Part shown: positions 1 to 5,226 of the stretch, in pieces | How the letters are laid out: each line of letters opens with the position of its first letter | Numbering within the stretch: the stretch's first letter is position 1 | NCBI GenBank assembly: GCA_030424955.1 | Contig: JAUHVS010000482.1 | Location: 1-5,226, forward strand | DNA from: a bacterium | GTDB lineage: Bacteria > Myxococcota_A > Bradymonadia > UBA7976 > UBA1532 | Direction of reading: 5' to 3' | Length of the DNA stretch: 5,226 nucleotides | Notes under the pieces: generated by a model | The model's input: the letters and a program-made list of their open reading frames with translations, nothing else | The model's database searches: none | What the model was told of the DNA's origin: nothing | Made by a program: the position numbers and the translations under genes

Positions 1-228
1 GGGGGTCGTGACCGCGCCCGTCTCGGGGTCGTAGGTCAGGCCCTCCTGGTCGGCGACGCGGTTGAGGGGCAAGAGCTCGCGGGTACAGAACTTCGCGCTC
101 TCCTCCAGCACGGCCATGGCCGTGTCCAGATCGTAGTCCTCGAAGCCCTTGAAGCCAGCGACCTCGTCGTAGCCGAAGGTCTCAAGGATGAACCGAATCT
201 CATCGAGGGGCGCCTTGTAGATCTGCAT
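1..228 (-). CDS. Acyl-CoA dehydrogenase, N-terminal part (cut by window edge)
   Basis: These 76 codons are the start of a longer gene that runs off the left edge. The protein opens MQIYKAPLDEIRFILETFGY and continues with an acidic helical stretch (GFEDYDLDTAMAVLEE, residues 28-43) and then ELLPLNRVADQEGLTYDPET (residues 51-70). The Y-x-APL-x-x-x-RF opening and the later LxPLNRxxDxEG segment are typical of the short N-terminal domain (PF12418 type) that precedes the catalytic domains of a large subgroup of FAD-dependent acyl-CoA dehydrogenases. Family members oxidise acyl-CoA to 2-enoyl-CoA in beta-oxidation or related routes and pass electrons to ETF. The ATG at 228 is supported by a Shine-Dalgarno sequence ten bases upstream. 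The FAD and substrate residues lie outside the window, so substrate chain length cannot be judged. A double operator upstream (332-374) fits a fatty-acid-responsive gene. Unlike the other proteins here it uses lysine normally (three in 76 residues). Confidence 0.87.
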   Translation of the reverse strand, partial: MQIYKAPLDEIRFILETFGYDEVAGFKGFEDYDLDTAMAVLEESAKFCTRELLPLNRVADQEGLTYDPETGAVTTP

Positions 229-238
229 CGCTCGCCTT

Positions 239-243
239 CTCCT
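239..243 (-). promoter_or_regulatory. Ribosome binding site of the acyl-CoA dehydrogenase gene
   Basis: Read on the minus strand the bases are AGGAG, followed by ten bases (AAGGCGAGCG) and then the ATG at 228. This supports that ATG as the start. The purine-rich run continues into AAGG, so the effective spacing could be slightly shorter. Confidence 0.7.
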
Positions 244-331
244 GGGCTGAAGTCCACGGGACCCCCAGCGGGGGCACGCCGCGCGTGTATGCACCTCGGA
301 TGCCACGAGCGCCCGGCCCGCCGCAAATGAA

Positions 332-374
332 AATGAATGGTGGTTCATTCATTCCTGAATGACCGCTCATTCAG
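332..374. promoter_or_regulatory. Double palindromic operator, TetR/FadR-like
   Basis: Two inverted repeats lie side by side. The first is AATGAATG-N6-CATTCATT (332-353) and the second is CTGAATGA-N4-TCATTCAG (355-374); all arms match perfectly. Both share the core TGAATG-N6-CATTCA (334-351 and 356-373). The two dyad centres are 22 bp apart, two helical turns, so two dimers would sit on the same face of the DNA. A third dyad, TCATTCA-N4-TGAATGA (345-362), arises between them from the neighbouring half-sites. The stretch is a clear AT-rich island in a GC-rich region. The second site matches, in half-site and spacing, my recollection of the operator bound by the TetR-family fatty acid degradation repressor FadR (YsiA) of Bacillus subtilis. 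The nearest downstream gene is the minus-strand acyl-CoA dehydrogenase, the expected type of target. No regulator gene is in the window, so the binding protein is inferred. Confidence 0.75.
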
Positions 375-608
375 TCGGCGGGGGGTCAACGGCGCCAAGG
401 CGTTGAGCTGATTGAGGTTGTCGCGGCGCGGCGGCCCCGCGCGTCACCCGCCGCGGGGCGTCGGCGTTTTGGCGGACGGGGCCGCGGCGGGCGGCCGTGG
501 CGGCGCCGGCGTCGGCCCGTGAACGGACGGTGACAAGGCGTGGCGGGGCGGCGACGGCGGGCGGCTCGGTGGGGCGCGCCGGTGGTGGCCTCGGGGTCGG
601 CAGCGGCG

Positions 609-614
609 TACACT
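609..614 (+). promoter_or_regulatory. Possible -10 box for a leaderless transcript
   Basis: TACACT fits the TANNNT pattern of bacterial -10 elements and ends seven bases (GGGCCCC) before the ATG at 622. A transcript starting at the usual distance would begin at or next to the start codon. That would explain why no Shine-Dalgarno sequence precedes this gene. No good -35 hexamer is seen around 586-591. The assignment is inference from spacing. Confidence 0.4.
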
Positions 615-621
615 GGGCCCC

Positions 622-1848
622 ATGCGACGCACCCCTCAGGTTGTTGGCCGCGCGCTCAGCGCAGCCTGTCTGCTCAGCGCGGCGTGTACCGCTGAGTTCC
701 CGGACGCGGTGATGGACGGCGCCACCGCCCCCACCGACGCGATGATCCAGATCCGCGACCAGCGGCCCCCCGATCAGGCGGTGGACGCCGCGGTGGACGC
801 CGGGCCTGACGCCTGCGCGCCTGGCCCGGAGCTGTGCGGCGATCGCGTCGACAACGACTGCGACGGGCAGGTGGACGAGGGCTTCGAGCTGGCCGCGATC
901 TGCGCCACCGGGCTGGGCCCGTGCCGGCAGATGGGCCTCAACGTCTGCAGCGAAGACGGGCTGTCGGTGGTGTGCAACGCCACGCCGCTGCCCAGCAGCG
1001 ACGAGGTGTGCGACGGCGTCGACAACGACTGCGACGGCCTGGTCGACAACAACCTGGGCGTGGGCGAGGCGTGCACGCTCACGGCCGATCTGACCCCGGG
1101 CTGCGAGAGCGTGGGCGTGTGGGCCTGCGAGCCCGAGGGGCGGGGCCGCTACTGCGACGCCGAGCCGGTGGACGCAGACGGCGACGGCTACGGGTGCGAA
1201 GACGACTGCGCCCCCGACGACCCCACCATCCACGTCGGCGTCGACGAGATCTGCAACGGCCTGGACGACGACTGCGACGGGATGGTCGACGAAGACCGGC
1301 AGGACTGTAACTGCCAGGCGTCGCTGCGGGGCGGGCGCCGCTACCTGTTCTGCCGCACGCCCAACACCTGGGCCGGGGCGCGGCAGGTCTGCCGTGACTA
1401 CCGCGCGGATCTGGCGGTGCTGAACGCCGAGGGCGAGCAGCGCTGGGCGCTCTCGCAGGCCCTGGCCTTCACCGGCGTTCAGCTCGCCTGGTGGATGGGG
1501 CTGGGCGATCCGGAGGGCGACGGCACCTACGGCTGGATCAACGGCGTGGCGCTGGCGTGGGATGCTTGGGCGCTGTTGGAGCCCACGCGGATCCTCGATG
1601 GGCAGGAAGCGTACGTGGTGGCGGACGCCCGCTTCGGGGGGGACTGGTTCGCTCTGGACCCGACCCAGACCAACGTCTTCATGTGCGAAGACGTCTGCGT
1701 GCCAGATGACCGCGACAGGGACGGCTTCGACGCCTGCGACGCCGACTGCGACGACACATCGAGTCAGATCAACCCCGGGCTCGGCGAGCGGTGCGCGGAC
1801 GGCCTCGACAACGACTGCGATGGCCTGGTGGACGAGGGCTGCAATTAG
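622..1848 (+). CDS. MopE-type DNDCDG-repeat lipoprotein with C-type-lectin-like domain
   Basis: The 408-residue product starts with a signal peptide (RR at 2-3, hydrophobic LSAACLLSAAC). Cys22 in LSAAC is a plausible lipidation site, although position -3 is Ser rather than the usual Leu. A D/A/P-rich linker follows to about residue 68. Four cysteine-aspartate repeats come next, at residues 70-86, 128-142, 209-224 and 389-405, with cores VDNDCDG, VDNDCDG, LDDDCDG and LDNDCDG. This is the putative metal-binding motif of MopE-like proteins in deltaproteobacteria. Calcium-loop-like stretches precede repeat 3 (DADGDGYGCEDDC) and repeat 4 (DRDRDGFDACDADC). Residues 241-356 form a C-type-lectin-like domain: YLFC, TWAGARQVCRDYRADLAVLN, WWMGLGDPEGDGTYGWINGV and a closing FMCE. 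The mature protein has 28 cysteines besides Cys22, consistent with export and many disulfides, and no lysine at all. It probably sits on the outer membrane or cell surface; ligand and role are unknown. The ATG at 622 is chosen because it gives the signal peptide directly. Confidence 0.9.
   Translation: MRRTPQVVGRALSAACLLSAACTAEFPDAVMDGATAPTDAMIQIRDQRPPDQAVDAAVDAGPDACAPGPELCGDRVDNDCDGQVDEGFELAAICATGLGPCRQMGLNVCSEDGLSVVCNATPLPSSDEVCDGVDNDCDGLVDNNLGVGEACTLTADLTPGCESVGVWACEPEGRGRYCDAEPVDADGDGYGCEDDCAPDDPTIHVGVDEICNGLDDDCDGMVDEDRQDCNCQASLRGGRRYLFCRTPNTWAGARQVCRDYRADLAVLNAEGEQRWALSQALAFTGVQLAWWMGLGDPEGDGTYGWINGVALAWDAWALLEPTRILDGQEAYVVADARFGGDWFALDPTQTNVFMCEDVCVPDDRDRDGFDACDADCDDTSSQINPGLGERCADGLDNDCDGLVDEGCN
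829..1836 (+). repeat. Four coding DNDCDG repeats inside the lipoprotein gene
   Basis: Repeat units encode E-x-C-x-G-x-D-N/D-D-C-D-G-x-V-D at 829-879, 1003-1047, 1246-1293 and 1786-1836. Units 1 and 2 share 22 identical consecutive bases (845-866 and 1016-1037), while units 3 and 4 have diverged more. Between units 1 and 2, and again between 2 and 3, there is a second shared cysteine pattern (C-x-x-x-G, C-x-x-x-G, C-x-A), so the array looks like duplication of a longer module. The spacing jumps between units 3 and 4 because the lectin-like domain lies there (1342-1689). Confidence 0.85.
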
Positions 1849-1879
1849 CGGGCACTTGACGGTCGCGCCCGTCGCCCGC
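1848..1879 (+). terminator. Stem-loop at the end of the lipoprotein gene
   Basis: GCGGGC (1848-1853) pairs with GCCCGC (1874-1879), and GACGG (1858-1862) pairs with CCGTC (1869-1873). Together they make an 11-bp stem with a four-base bulge (ACTT) on the left side and a six-base loop. It begins on the last base of the TAG stop codon, where a terminator is expected. There is no T tract after it, so it is either a weak intrinsic terminator or a 3'-end-stabilising hairpin. In DNA this GC-rich such stems also occur by chance. Confidence 0.4.
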
Positions 1880-2125
1880 GGCATCGCCGAAGTGCTCGGC
1901 GCCCGGGTTGCCGCGTCCTCGATGAGGCGCAGCGCCGACCGCGCGGCGCCTGGGATCCGACGCTTCGGCTCGCTCGGGCGCTATCCGCGAGCCTCAACCC
2001 CCTGCCAGCCGGCGTCCGGCGCGGCCCACGGCCCGCCGTGGCGCGCACCAGACAGAAAAAGCGTGCCGGCCGTGTGACTTGGGCGGCCCTGGCGGGTCTT
2101 GGGCGGCGAACACCGAACGCAGCCC
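1880..2125. other. Gap between lipoprotein and phosphatase genes
   Basis: Together with the flanking stem-loop and ribosome binding site, this makes about 290 bases without a supported gene. It is GC-rich and holds an unusual A5 run (2056-2060) and a 10-base direct repeat, CTTGGGCGGC, at 2078-2087 and 2098-2107, a 20-bp period. Frames opening at GTG 2038 and TTG 2079 are not favoured: the former overlaps the phosphatase in another frame, and the latter only extends it with low-complexity residues and lacks a ribosome binding site. No clear promoter hexamers were seen. Confidence 0.5.
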
Positions 2126-2130
2126 GGAGG
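2126..2130 (+). promoter_or_regulatory. Ribosome binding site of the phosphatase gene
   Basis: A full GGAGG lies eight bases (ACACCGCC) before the ATG at 2139. It decides the start in favour of this ATG over an in-frame TTG at 2079 that would add 20 residues. Confidence 0.85.
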
Positions 2131-2138
2131 ACACCGCC

Positions 2139-2972
2139 ATGCTCGCCACCGCCCGCCGAAGCGCGCCCCCCTTCTCGCCGCAGTCCACCCCCCGAGGCCC
2201 CGCCGTGCGGCTGGCGGCCTTCGCGAACCTCACCCATGGCGGCGCTGATCCCGGTCGCCTCGAAGGGGGCGGCTGCACCCACGTGGGGCACGTGCGCGAG
2301 CACAACGAGGACGCCTGGCTGAGCAGCCCGAGCGCCGGGCTGTTCGCGGTGGCCGATGGCATGGGCGGGCACGCGGCCGGCGAGGTGGCCAGCGCCCTGT
2401 GCATCCGGGCCCTGGCGACCCTCGCCGCGCAGCCGGTGCCTACCGCCGACAAGGCCTTCGCCCTGCGCGCCACCCTGGAGCGCGCCAACCGCGAGATCTC
2501 GGCGGCGGGCCTGTCGGACGCCTCGCGGCTGGGCATGGGCACCACGGTGGCGGCGCTGTGGCTGGACGGCGCGCGGGCGGTCATCGCCCACGTGGGCGAC
2601 AGCCGTGTGTACCGGCTGCGCGACGGGGTGTTGACCGCGCTGACCCTGGATCACTCGCTCCTGGGGGACGCCGTGCGGTCGGGCTGGATCACTGAGGCCC
2701 AGGCCCGTGAGCAGCCCCCGTCCTGCGTCATCACCCGGGCCCTCGGCACTCAGCCCGGGGTGGACGTGGAGATCGGCGCGACGTCGGTGCTGCCCGGGGA
2801 CCGCTTCGTGCTGTCCAGCGACGGGCTGACGGACCTGGTGCACGACATGCAGATCCAGCGCATCGTGCGCGCCACGCCCAGCCCGGCCGAGGCGGCGCGG
2901 CAGCTGACCTTGGCGGCGCTGGACGCGGGCGGCCTGGACAACGTCACCGTGGTGGTGGTGCAGGCGGGCTGA
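2139..2972 (+). CDS. PPM/PP2C-family Ser/Thr protein phosphatase
   Basis: The 277-residue protein is a bacterial PP2C (PrpC/Stp-like), a Mg/Mn-dependent enzyme that removes phosphate from Ser/Thr residues and usually counteracts Hanks-type kinases in the cytoplasm. The family motifs appear in order: THVGHVREHNED (about 47-58), VADGMGGH (71-78), GMGTTVAAL (132-140), HVGDSRVYRLRDG (151-163), LDHSLL (170-175), VITRALG (197-203), GDRFVLSSDGLTD (220-232) and LDNVTVVVV (266-274). The metal-binding aspartates D58, D73, D228 and D267 are all present, so it should be active. The catalytic domain is complete. The first 45 or so residues are a low-complexity, probably flexible extension. There is no transmembrane segment or sensory domain. 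No kinase gene is adjacent, so its partner is unknown. It converges on tmcA with nine bases between the stop codons. Only one lysine (K105) occurs in the whole protein. Confidence 0.95.
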   Translation: MLATARRSAPPFSPQSTPRGPAVRLAAFANLTHGGADPGRLEGGGCTHVGHVREHNEDAWLSSPSAGLFAVADGMGGHAAGEVASALCIRALATLAAQPVPTADKAFALRATLERANREISAAGLSDASRLGMGTTVAALWLDGARAVIAHVGDSRVYRLRDGVLTALTLDHSLLGDAVRSGWITEAQAREQPPSCVITRALGTQPGVDVEIGATSVLPGDRFVLSSDGLTDLVHDMQIQRIVRATPSPAEAARQLTLAALDAGGLDNVTVVVVQAG

Positions 2973-2982
2973 GCGCCCGCCT
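2962..2982. terminator. Shared hairpin between convergent genes
   Basis: AGGCGGGC (2962-2969) pairs perfectly with GCCCGCCT (2975-2982) around the five-base loop TGAGC. The TGA stop of the phosphatase gene sits in the loop, and the right arm ends on the last base of the tmcA stop codon. A hairpin here forms on either strand, so it could act as a bidirectional terminator for both genes. There is no T tract on either side, so termination strength is uncertain. Confidence 0.5.
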
Positions 2983-5123
2983 CACAGGGTGGCTGCGAGG
3001 ATCGCCTCGAGGCCCGCGCGGGCGGCCTGCTCCGTCGCCCGGCGGCCCGACAGGCCCGCAGCGGTGGCGACCGCCGGCCAGGGCCAGCGCTGGAGGACGC
3101 GGCGGGCGAGCACGGTGGCCTGGGCGGGGGGCAGCGCCGACCACACGGCGGGCCTGCGCAGGGCCCACCAGGTCAGCCGCCAGACCGGGGCCACGCTGCC
3201 GTCGAGGCCACGGTGCCCCGCGCAGCAGGCCCGCGCGATGGCCAGATCGGCGGGGCGGGGCCCCTCGCCGGGCCCGGCGCGCCCGCCCAGGGCGCACAGC
3301 AGCGGGATCGGCAGGTCTGCCAGGGGGCCCGCGGCGGCGTGGGGGAGCTCATCGCTGAGCTGGGCCCGCGCGGCGTCGTACAGGGTGGCCCCCGCGGCGC
3401 TGAGTGGGCGCAGCACCAGGGCCGAGCGCTCGCCGGCGCTCTTGCTCGGCTGTACCCCCAGCCGGACGGGCTGCAGCCCCAGCGCCCCCCAGAAGCCCAG
3501 CAGATCCGCGGACGCCCCAAAGCTGCTGCCCAGCAGATCGGCGCCGGCCGCTGCGGCGTCCTGCGCGATGTGGTCGAGGAGCGCGCGCCCCAGCCCCTGG
3601 CGCCGGGCGGCGGGGTGCACAGCGATGCGCACCACCCGCCAGCCGCGCAGGCGCGGCGCCTGGGTGAGGCCCAGGTGCACGCTCAGGGCCGCGGGGATCA
3701 GGTGGCCCCCTGGGCGACGTTCGCCGCGGGCGATGGCCTCGGTGAGCGCGGGCGACAGGCCGCCCTCCTCGGCGATCCACGCGGCCCCGAGCAGGTGCCC
3801 GGCCTGCTGCACGGCGTAGATCCGCTGGCCGTCGTCGTCGAGCAGCCGCCCGAGATCGCTGGGCGTGGTGCGGTAGTGGGCGTTGACGAGCAGGCCGAAC
3901 AGGGCGCCCAGGGTGGGGTCGTCCTGGGCCAGGGTCCCGCGGTCGAGGCGACAAAGGGTGGGGGCGTTGGGCCCGGCGAGCCCGCGCATCACCGCGTCGT
4001 CGGAGGCAGCGTCGGCCGCCAGGCACAGGGCCTGCGACAGGGCCGCCTCGACGGGGTCGCCCGCGGCATAGCGGACGGGCGTGTGCAGCGTGACCGCGCG
4101 CCAGCCGGGCGTGCGGGCGTCGAGGTGGGCGCAGAACCGCAGGGCGAAGCCCCGGCCGGTGCCCTCGTAGCCGTGGATGGTGGTGCTGAAGCCGATGCGA
4201 GGGGAGCGATCGAGCAGCTGGGCCAGCAGGGGGACAGGCAGGGTGGCGGCCTCGTCCACCAGCACCAGATCGGCCGCGACCGGGCGCTGGCACAGCTCGC
4301 CCGCGGGCAAGTAGCGCAGGGTGCCGCCGCCGGGGCCGTGCACGGGCCCCCCGACGGGGGCGTCGACGCCCAAGATGCGGGCCGCGTGCTCGAGCACGGG
4401 CGCCACCGCGGCGGCCGAGGGGCCGGTGACGACCACCTGGAGCGGCCGCTCGGCCAGCCGCCGGCCGACGGCGATGCCCAGGGCTGCGGACTTGCCCCGG
4501 CCCCGGTCGGCGGTCAGCACCACGGGGCGGCGCGCGCGGCCGAGCACCAGCCGCTCGATGGCCGCGATGGCCGTGGCCTGGTCGGCGGTGGGCTCAGCGG
4601 GCGCGCGGGGCGCAGGCTGGGCGGGGAGTGCGGCTCGCTCGGCGGGCCGGGCGGGGCCGGCGTCTGCCGCGGCGGCCAGGTGCAGGATCGTGCAGGCGGG
4701 GGAGGCCGAGAGGATCCGGGCGAGCCGCCGCGCCAGGCGCGCCCCGGCCGGCGCTGGGCCCTGGGGGGCCGCGCTGTCCCGCGCCCACGCAGGCCGCGGC
4801 GCGTCGAGGAGCACCAGCAGGCCGCCCGCCCGCAGCGCGCCCGACACGGCGCCGAGGGCGTCGGGGCGCAGGCCCCGCGAGAGGTCGAGGACGACGGTGT
4901 CGAAGGCGCGGCCGAGGGCCGCGGCGGCCCGGGCGACGGGCAGGGCAGGGACCCCGAGCGGTGGATCGTCGCCCAGCCAGAGGCAGGCCCCCGCGAGGGT
5001 GGCGGCGCCCCCCGCGCGGCGGGCGGCGGCGTCGCCCAGGATCACGAGCGCGCGGCGATGGCGTTGGGCGGCGCCGGCGGCGCGCAGGGCGTCGGCGGTG
5101 GGGCCCGGGGTGGCCTGAATCAT
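2982..5123 (-). CDS. tmcA: tRNA(Met) cytidine acetyltransferase TmcA
   Basis: The 713-residue protein matches the family layout of E. coli TmcA (about 670 residues). That enzyme uses ATP and acetyl-CoA to make N4-acetylcytidine at wobble position 34 of elongator tRNA(Met), which helps keep AUG and AUA decoding apart. Seen in order: an N-terminal domain with FDTVVLDLSRGL and ALRAGGLLVLLDAP (about 74-109); a Pro/Ala-rich linker (about 154-181); a RecD-like helicase domain with Walker A TADRGRGKSA (204-213), Walker B LVLVDEAATLPVPLL (285-299) and YEGTGRGFALRFC (319-331); NAHYRTTPSDL (414-424); a GNAT domain with VVRIAVHPAARRQGLGRALL (497-516) and GSSFGASADLLGFWGALGL (532-550); and a C-terminal tail with LSGRRATEQAAR (691-702). 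The ATG at 5123 lines up with the E. coli start; a longer GTG frame from 5219 adds residues unlike the family. No clear Shine-Dalgarno precedes it. Only two lysines occur, one being the Walker A K211. Convergent with the phosphatase gene. Confidence 0.95.
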   Translation of the reverse strand: MIQATPGPTADALRAAGAAQRHRRALVILGDAAARRAGGAATLAGACLWLGDDPPLGVPALPVARAAAALGRAFDTVVLDLSRGLRPDALGAVSGALRAGGLLVLLDAPRPAWARDSAAPQGPAPAGARLARRLARILSASPACTILHLAAAADAGPARPAERAALPAQPAPRAPAEPTADQATAIAAIERLVLGRARRPVVLTADRGRGKSAALGIAVGRRLAERPLQVVVTGPSAAAVAPVLEHAARILGVDAPVGGPVHGPGGGTLRYLPAGELCQRPVAADLVLVDEAATLPVPLLAQLLDRSPRIGFSTTIHGYEGTGRGFALRFCAHLDARTPGWRAVTLHTPVRYAAGDPVEAALSQALCLAADAASDDAVMRGLAGPNAPTLCRLDRGTLAQDDPTLGALFGLLVNAHYRTTPSDLGRLLDDDGQRIYAVQQAGHLLGAAWIAEEGGLSPALTEAIARGERRPGGHLIPAALSVHLGLTQAPRLRGWRVVRIAVHPAARRQGLGRALLDHIAQDAAAAGADLLGSSFGASADLLGFWGALGLQPVRLGVQPSKSAGERSALVLRPLSAAGATLYDAARAQLSDELPHAAAGPLADLPIPLLCALGGRAGPGEGPRPADLAIARACCAGHRGLDGSVAPVWRLTWWALRRPAVWSALPPAQATVLARRVLQRWPWPAVATAAGLSGRRATEQAARAGLEAILAATL

Positions 5124-5226
5124 GGGGCTGATGGTGCGATGTCGGGCGGCCGGCGTCACGCCCTTCGATTCGATCTCGGCGCGTGCGGTACAACAGCGTT
5201 GGTTCAAGGGGACACACACCCGACGC
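5124..5226 (-). other. Upstream region of tmcA
   Basis: The last 103 bases lead into tmcA on the minus strand. The frame stays open to 5219, but the extra 32 residues do not resemble the family and are read here as untranslated. Upstream of the ATG the bases are CACCATCAGCCCC, with no GGAGG-like sequence. A TTGAAC (minus strand, 5207-5202) resembles a -35 hexamer, but no -10 box stands at a suitable distance, so no promoter is called. Confidence 0.4.

Larger units (their letters stand above)
229..621. other. Intergenic region between divergent genes
   Basis: About 390 bases separate the minus-strand acyl-CoA dehydrogenase from the plus-strand lipoprotein gene. They hold the dehydrogenase ribosome binding site, the double operator and, at the right end, a possible -10 box. 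Two further stem-loops can be drawn: CCCCC-AGC-GGGGG (262-274), in the likely dehydrogenase leader, and GCCCCGCG-N10-CGCGGGGC (434-441 with 452-459), followed by a T4 run at 467-470. From about 375 to 608 the sequence is extremely GC-rich and low in complexity. Its reading frames give only Arg/Pro/Ala-rich translations with no recognisable domain, so I call no gene there. No convincing -35/-10 pair was found for the dehydrogenase. Confidence 0.6.

Noticed and set aside
36..326. Minus-strand frame of 96 codons overlapping the dehydrogenase start
   Set aside because: Arg/Ser-rich translation in another frame; the dehydrogenase frame has a recognisable N-terminal domain and a ribosome binding site.
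829..1836. CRISPR-like or tandem DNA repeat array
   Set aside because: Spacing is irregular and the repeats are in-frame protein motifs (DNDCDG), so the repetition is explained at the protein level.
367..1884. Long minus-strand open frame (505 codons) opposite the lipoprotein gene
   Set aside because: It is the antisense of the DNDCDG gene. Its V/A/H-rich repeats mirror the coding repeats, and the sense frame has a signal peptide and known domains.
1845..2843. Minus-strand open frame of 332 codons opposite the phosphatase
   Set aside because: The translation is Arg/Gly/Ala-rich with no domain and lies antisense to a clear PP2C gene.
3349..4293. Second minus-strand frame (314 codons) inside tmcA
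   Set aside because: Low-complexity Arg/Pro/Ala translation, typical of a shifted frame in high-GC DNA; the tmcA frame carries all the motifs.
4321..5118. Plus-strand frame (265 codons) opposite the 5' part of tmcA
   Set aside because: Ala/Arg/Ser-rich translation without motifs; antisense shadow of tmcA.
5124..5219. N-terminal extension of TmcA from a GTG at 5219
   Set aside because: The added 32 residues do not match the family, whereas the ATG at 5123 lines up with the known N-terminus.
1..5226. A novel multi-gene defence, toxin-antitoxin or mobile system
   Set aside because: The four genes have unrelated recognisable functions, three with housekeeping-type roles. I saw no transposase, integrase, nuclease, toxin or terminal inverted repeats.

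Overview
The window is very rich in G+C and appears to be ordinary chromosome from a high-GC deltaproteobacterium-like organism (Myxococcota or Bradymonadota). The main lineage clue is a secreted lipoprotein with repeated DNDCDG/MopE-type cysteine-aspartate motifs, a protein style abundant in those groups. Codon choice (mostly G or C in third positions, Arg far above Lys) agrees. The taxonomic call is inference; no rRNA or tRNA gene is present.

Layout, left to right. (1) At the left edge, on the minus strand, is the 5' end of an acyl-CoA dehydrogenase gene (positions 1-228). It has a Shine-Dalgarno sequence and, about 105 to 145 bases upstream, a striking double palindromic operator (332-374) built from TGAATG/CATTCA half-sites. 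This looks like the target of a TetR-type fatty-acid-responsive repressor. (2) A GC-rich non-coding stretch leads to a plus-strand gene (622-1848) for a 408-residue cysteine-rich lipoprotein. It has four DNDCDG repeats, with a C-type-lectin-like domain between the third and fourth. It lacks a Shine-Dalgarno sequence and may be leaderless. (3) After a stem-loop and about 290 bases without a gene comes a plus-strand PPM/PP2C-type Ser/Thr protein phosphatase (2139-2972) with all main metal-binding motifs. (4) Convergent with it, and only 9 bases away stop to stop, is a minus-strand gene (2982-5123) for TmcA, the tRNA(Met) cytidine acetyltransferase. A hairpin spanning the two gene ends could serve both as terminator. 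The last 100 bases are the upstream region of tmcA.

The four genes show no evident common pathway: fatty-acid beta-oxidation, an envelope or surface lipoprotein, protein dephosphorylation, and tRNA wobble-base acetylation. Orientation (minus, plus, plus, minus) and gaps suggest four separate transcription units. I found no CRISPR array, mobile element, phage gene or defence-type cluster.

The points most worth following are the double operator, the lectin-like domain embedded in the MopE-type lipoprotein, and the near absence of lysine from the three complete proteins (three lysines in about 1400 residues, one of them the Walker A lysine of TmcA).
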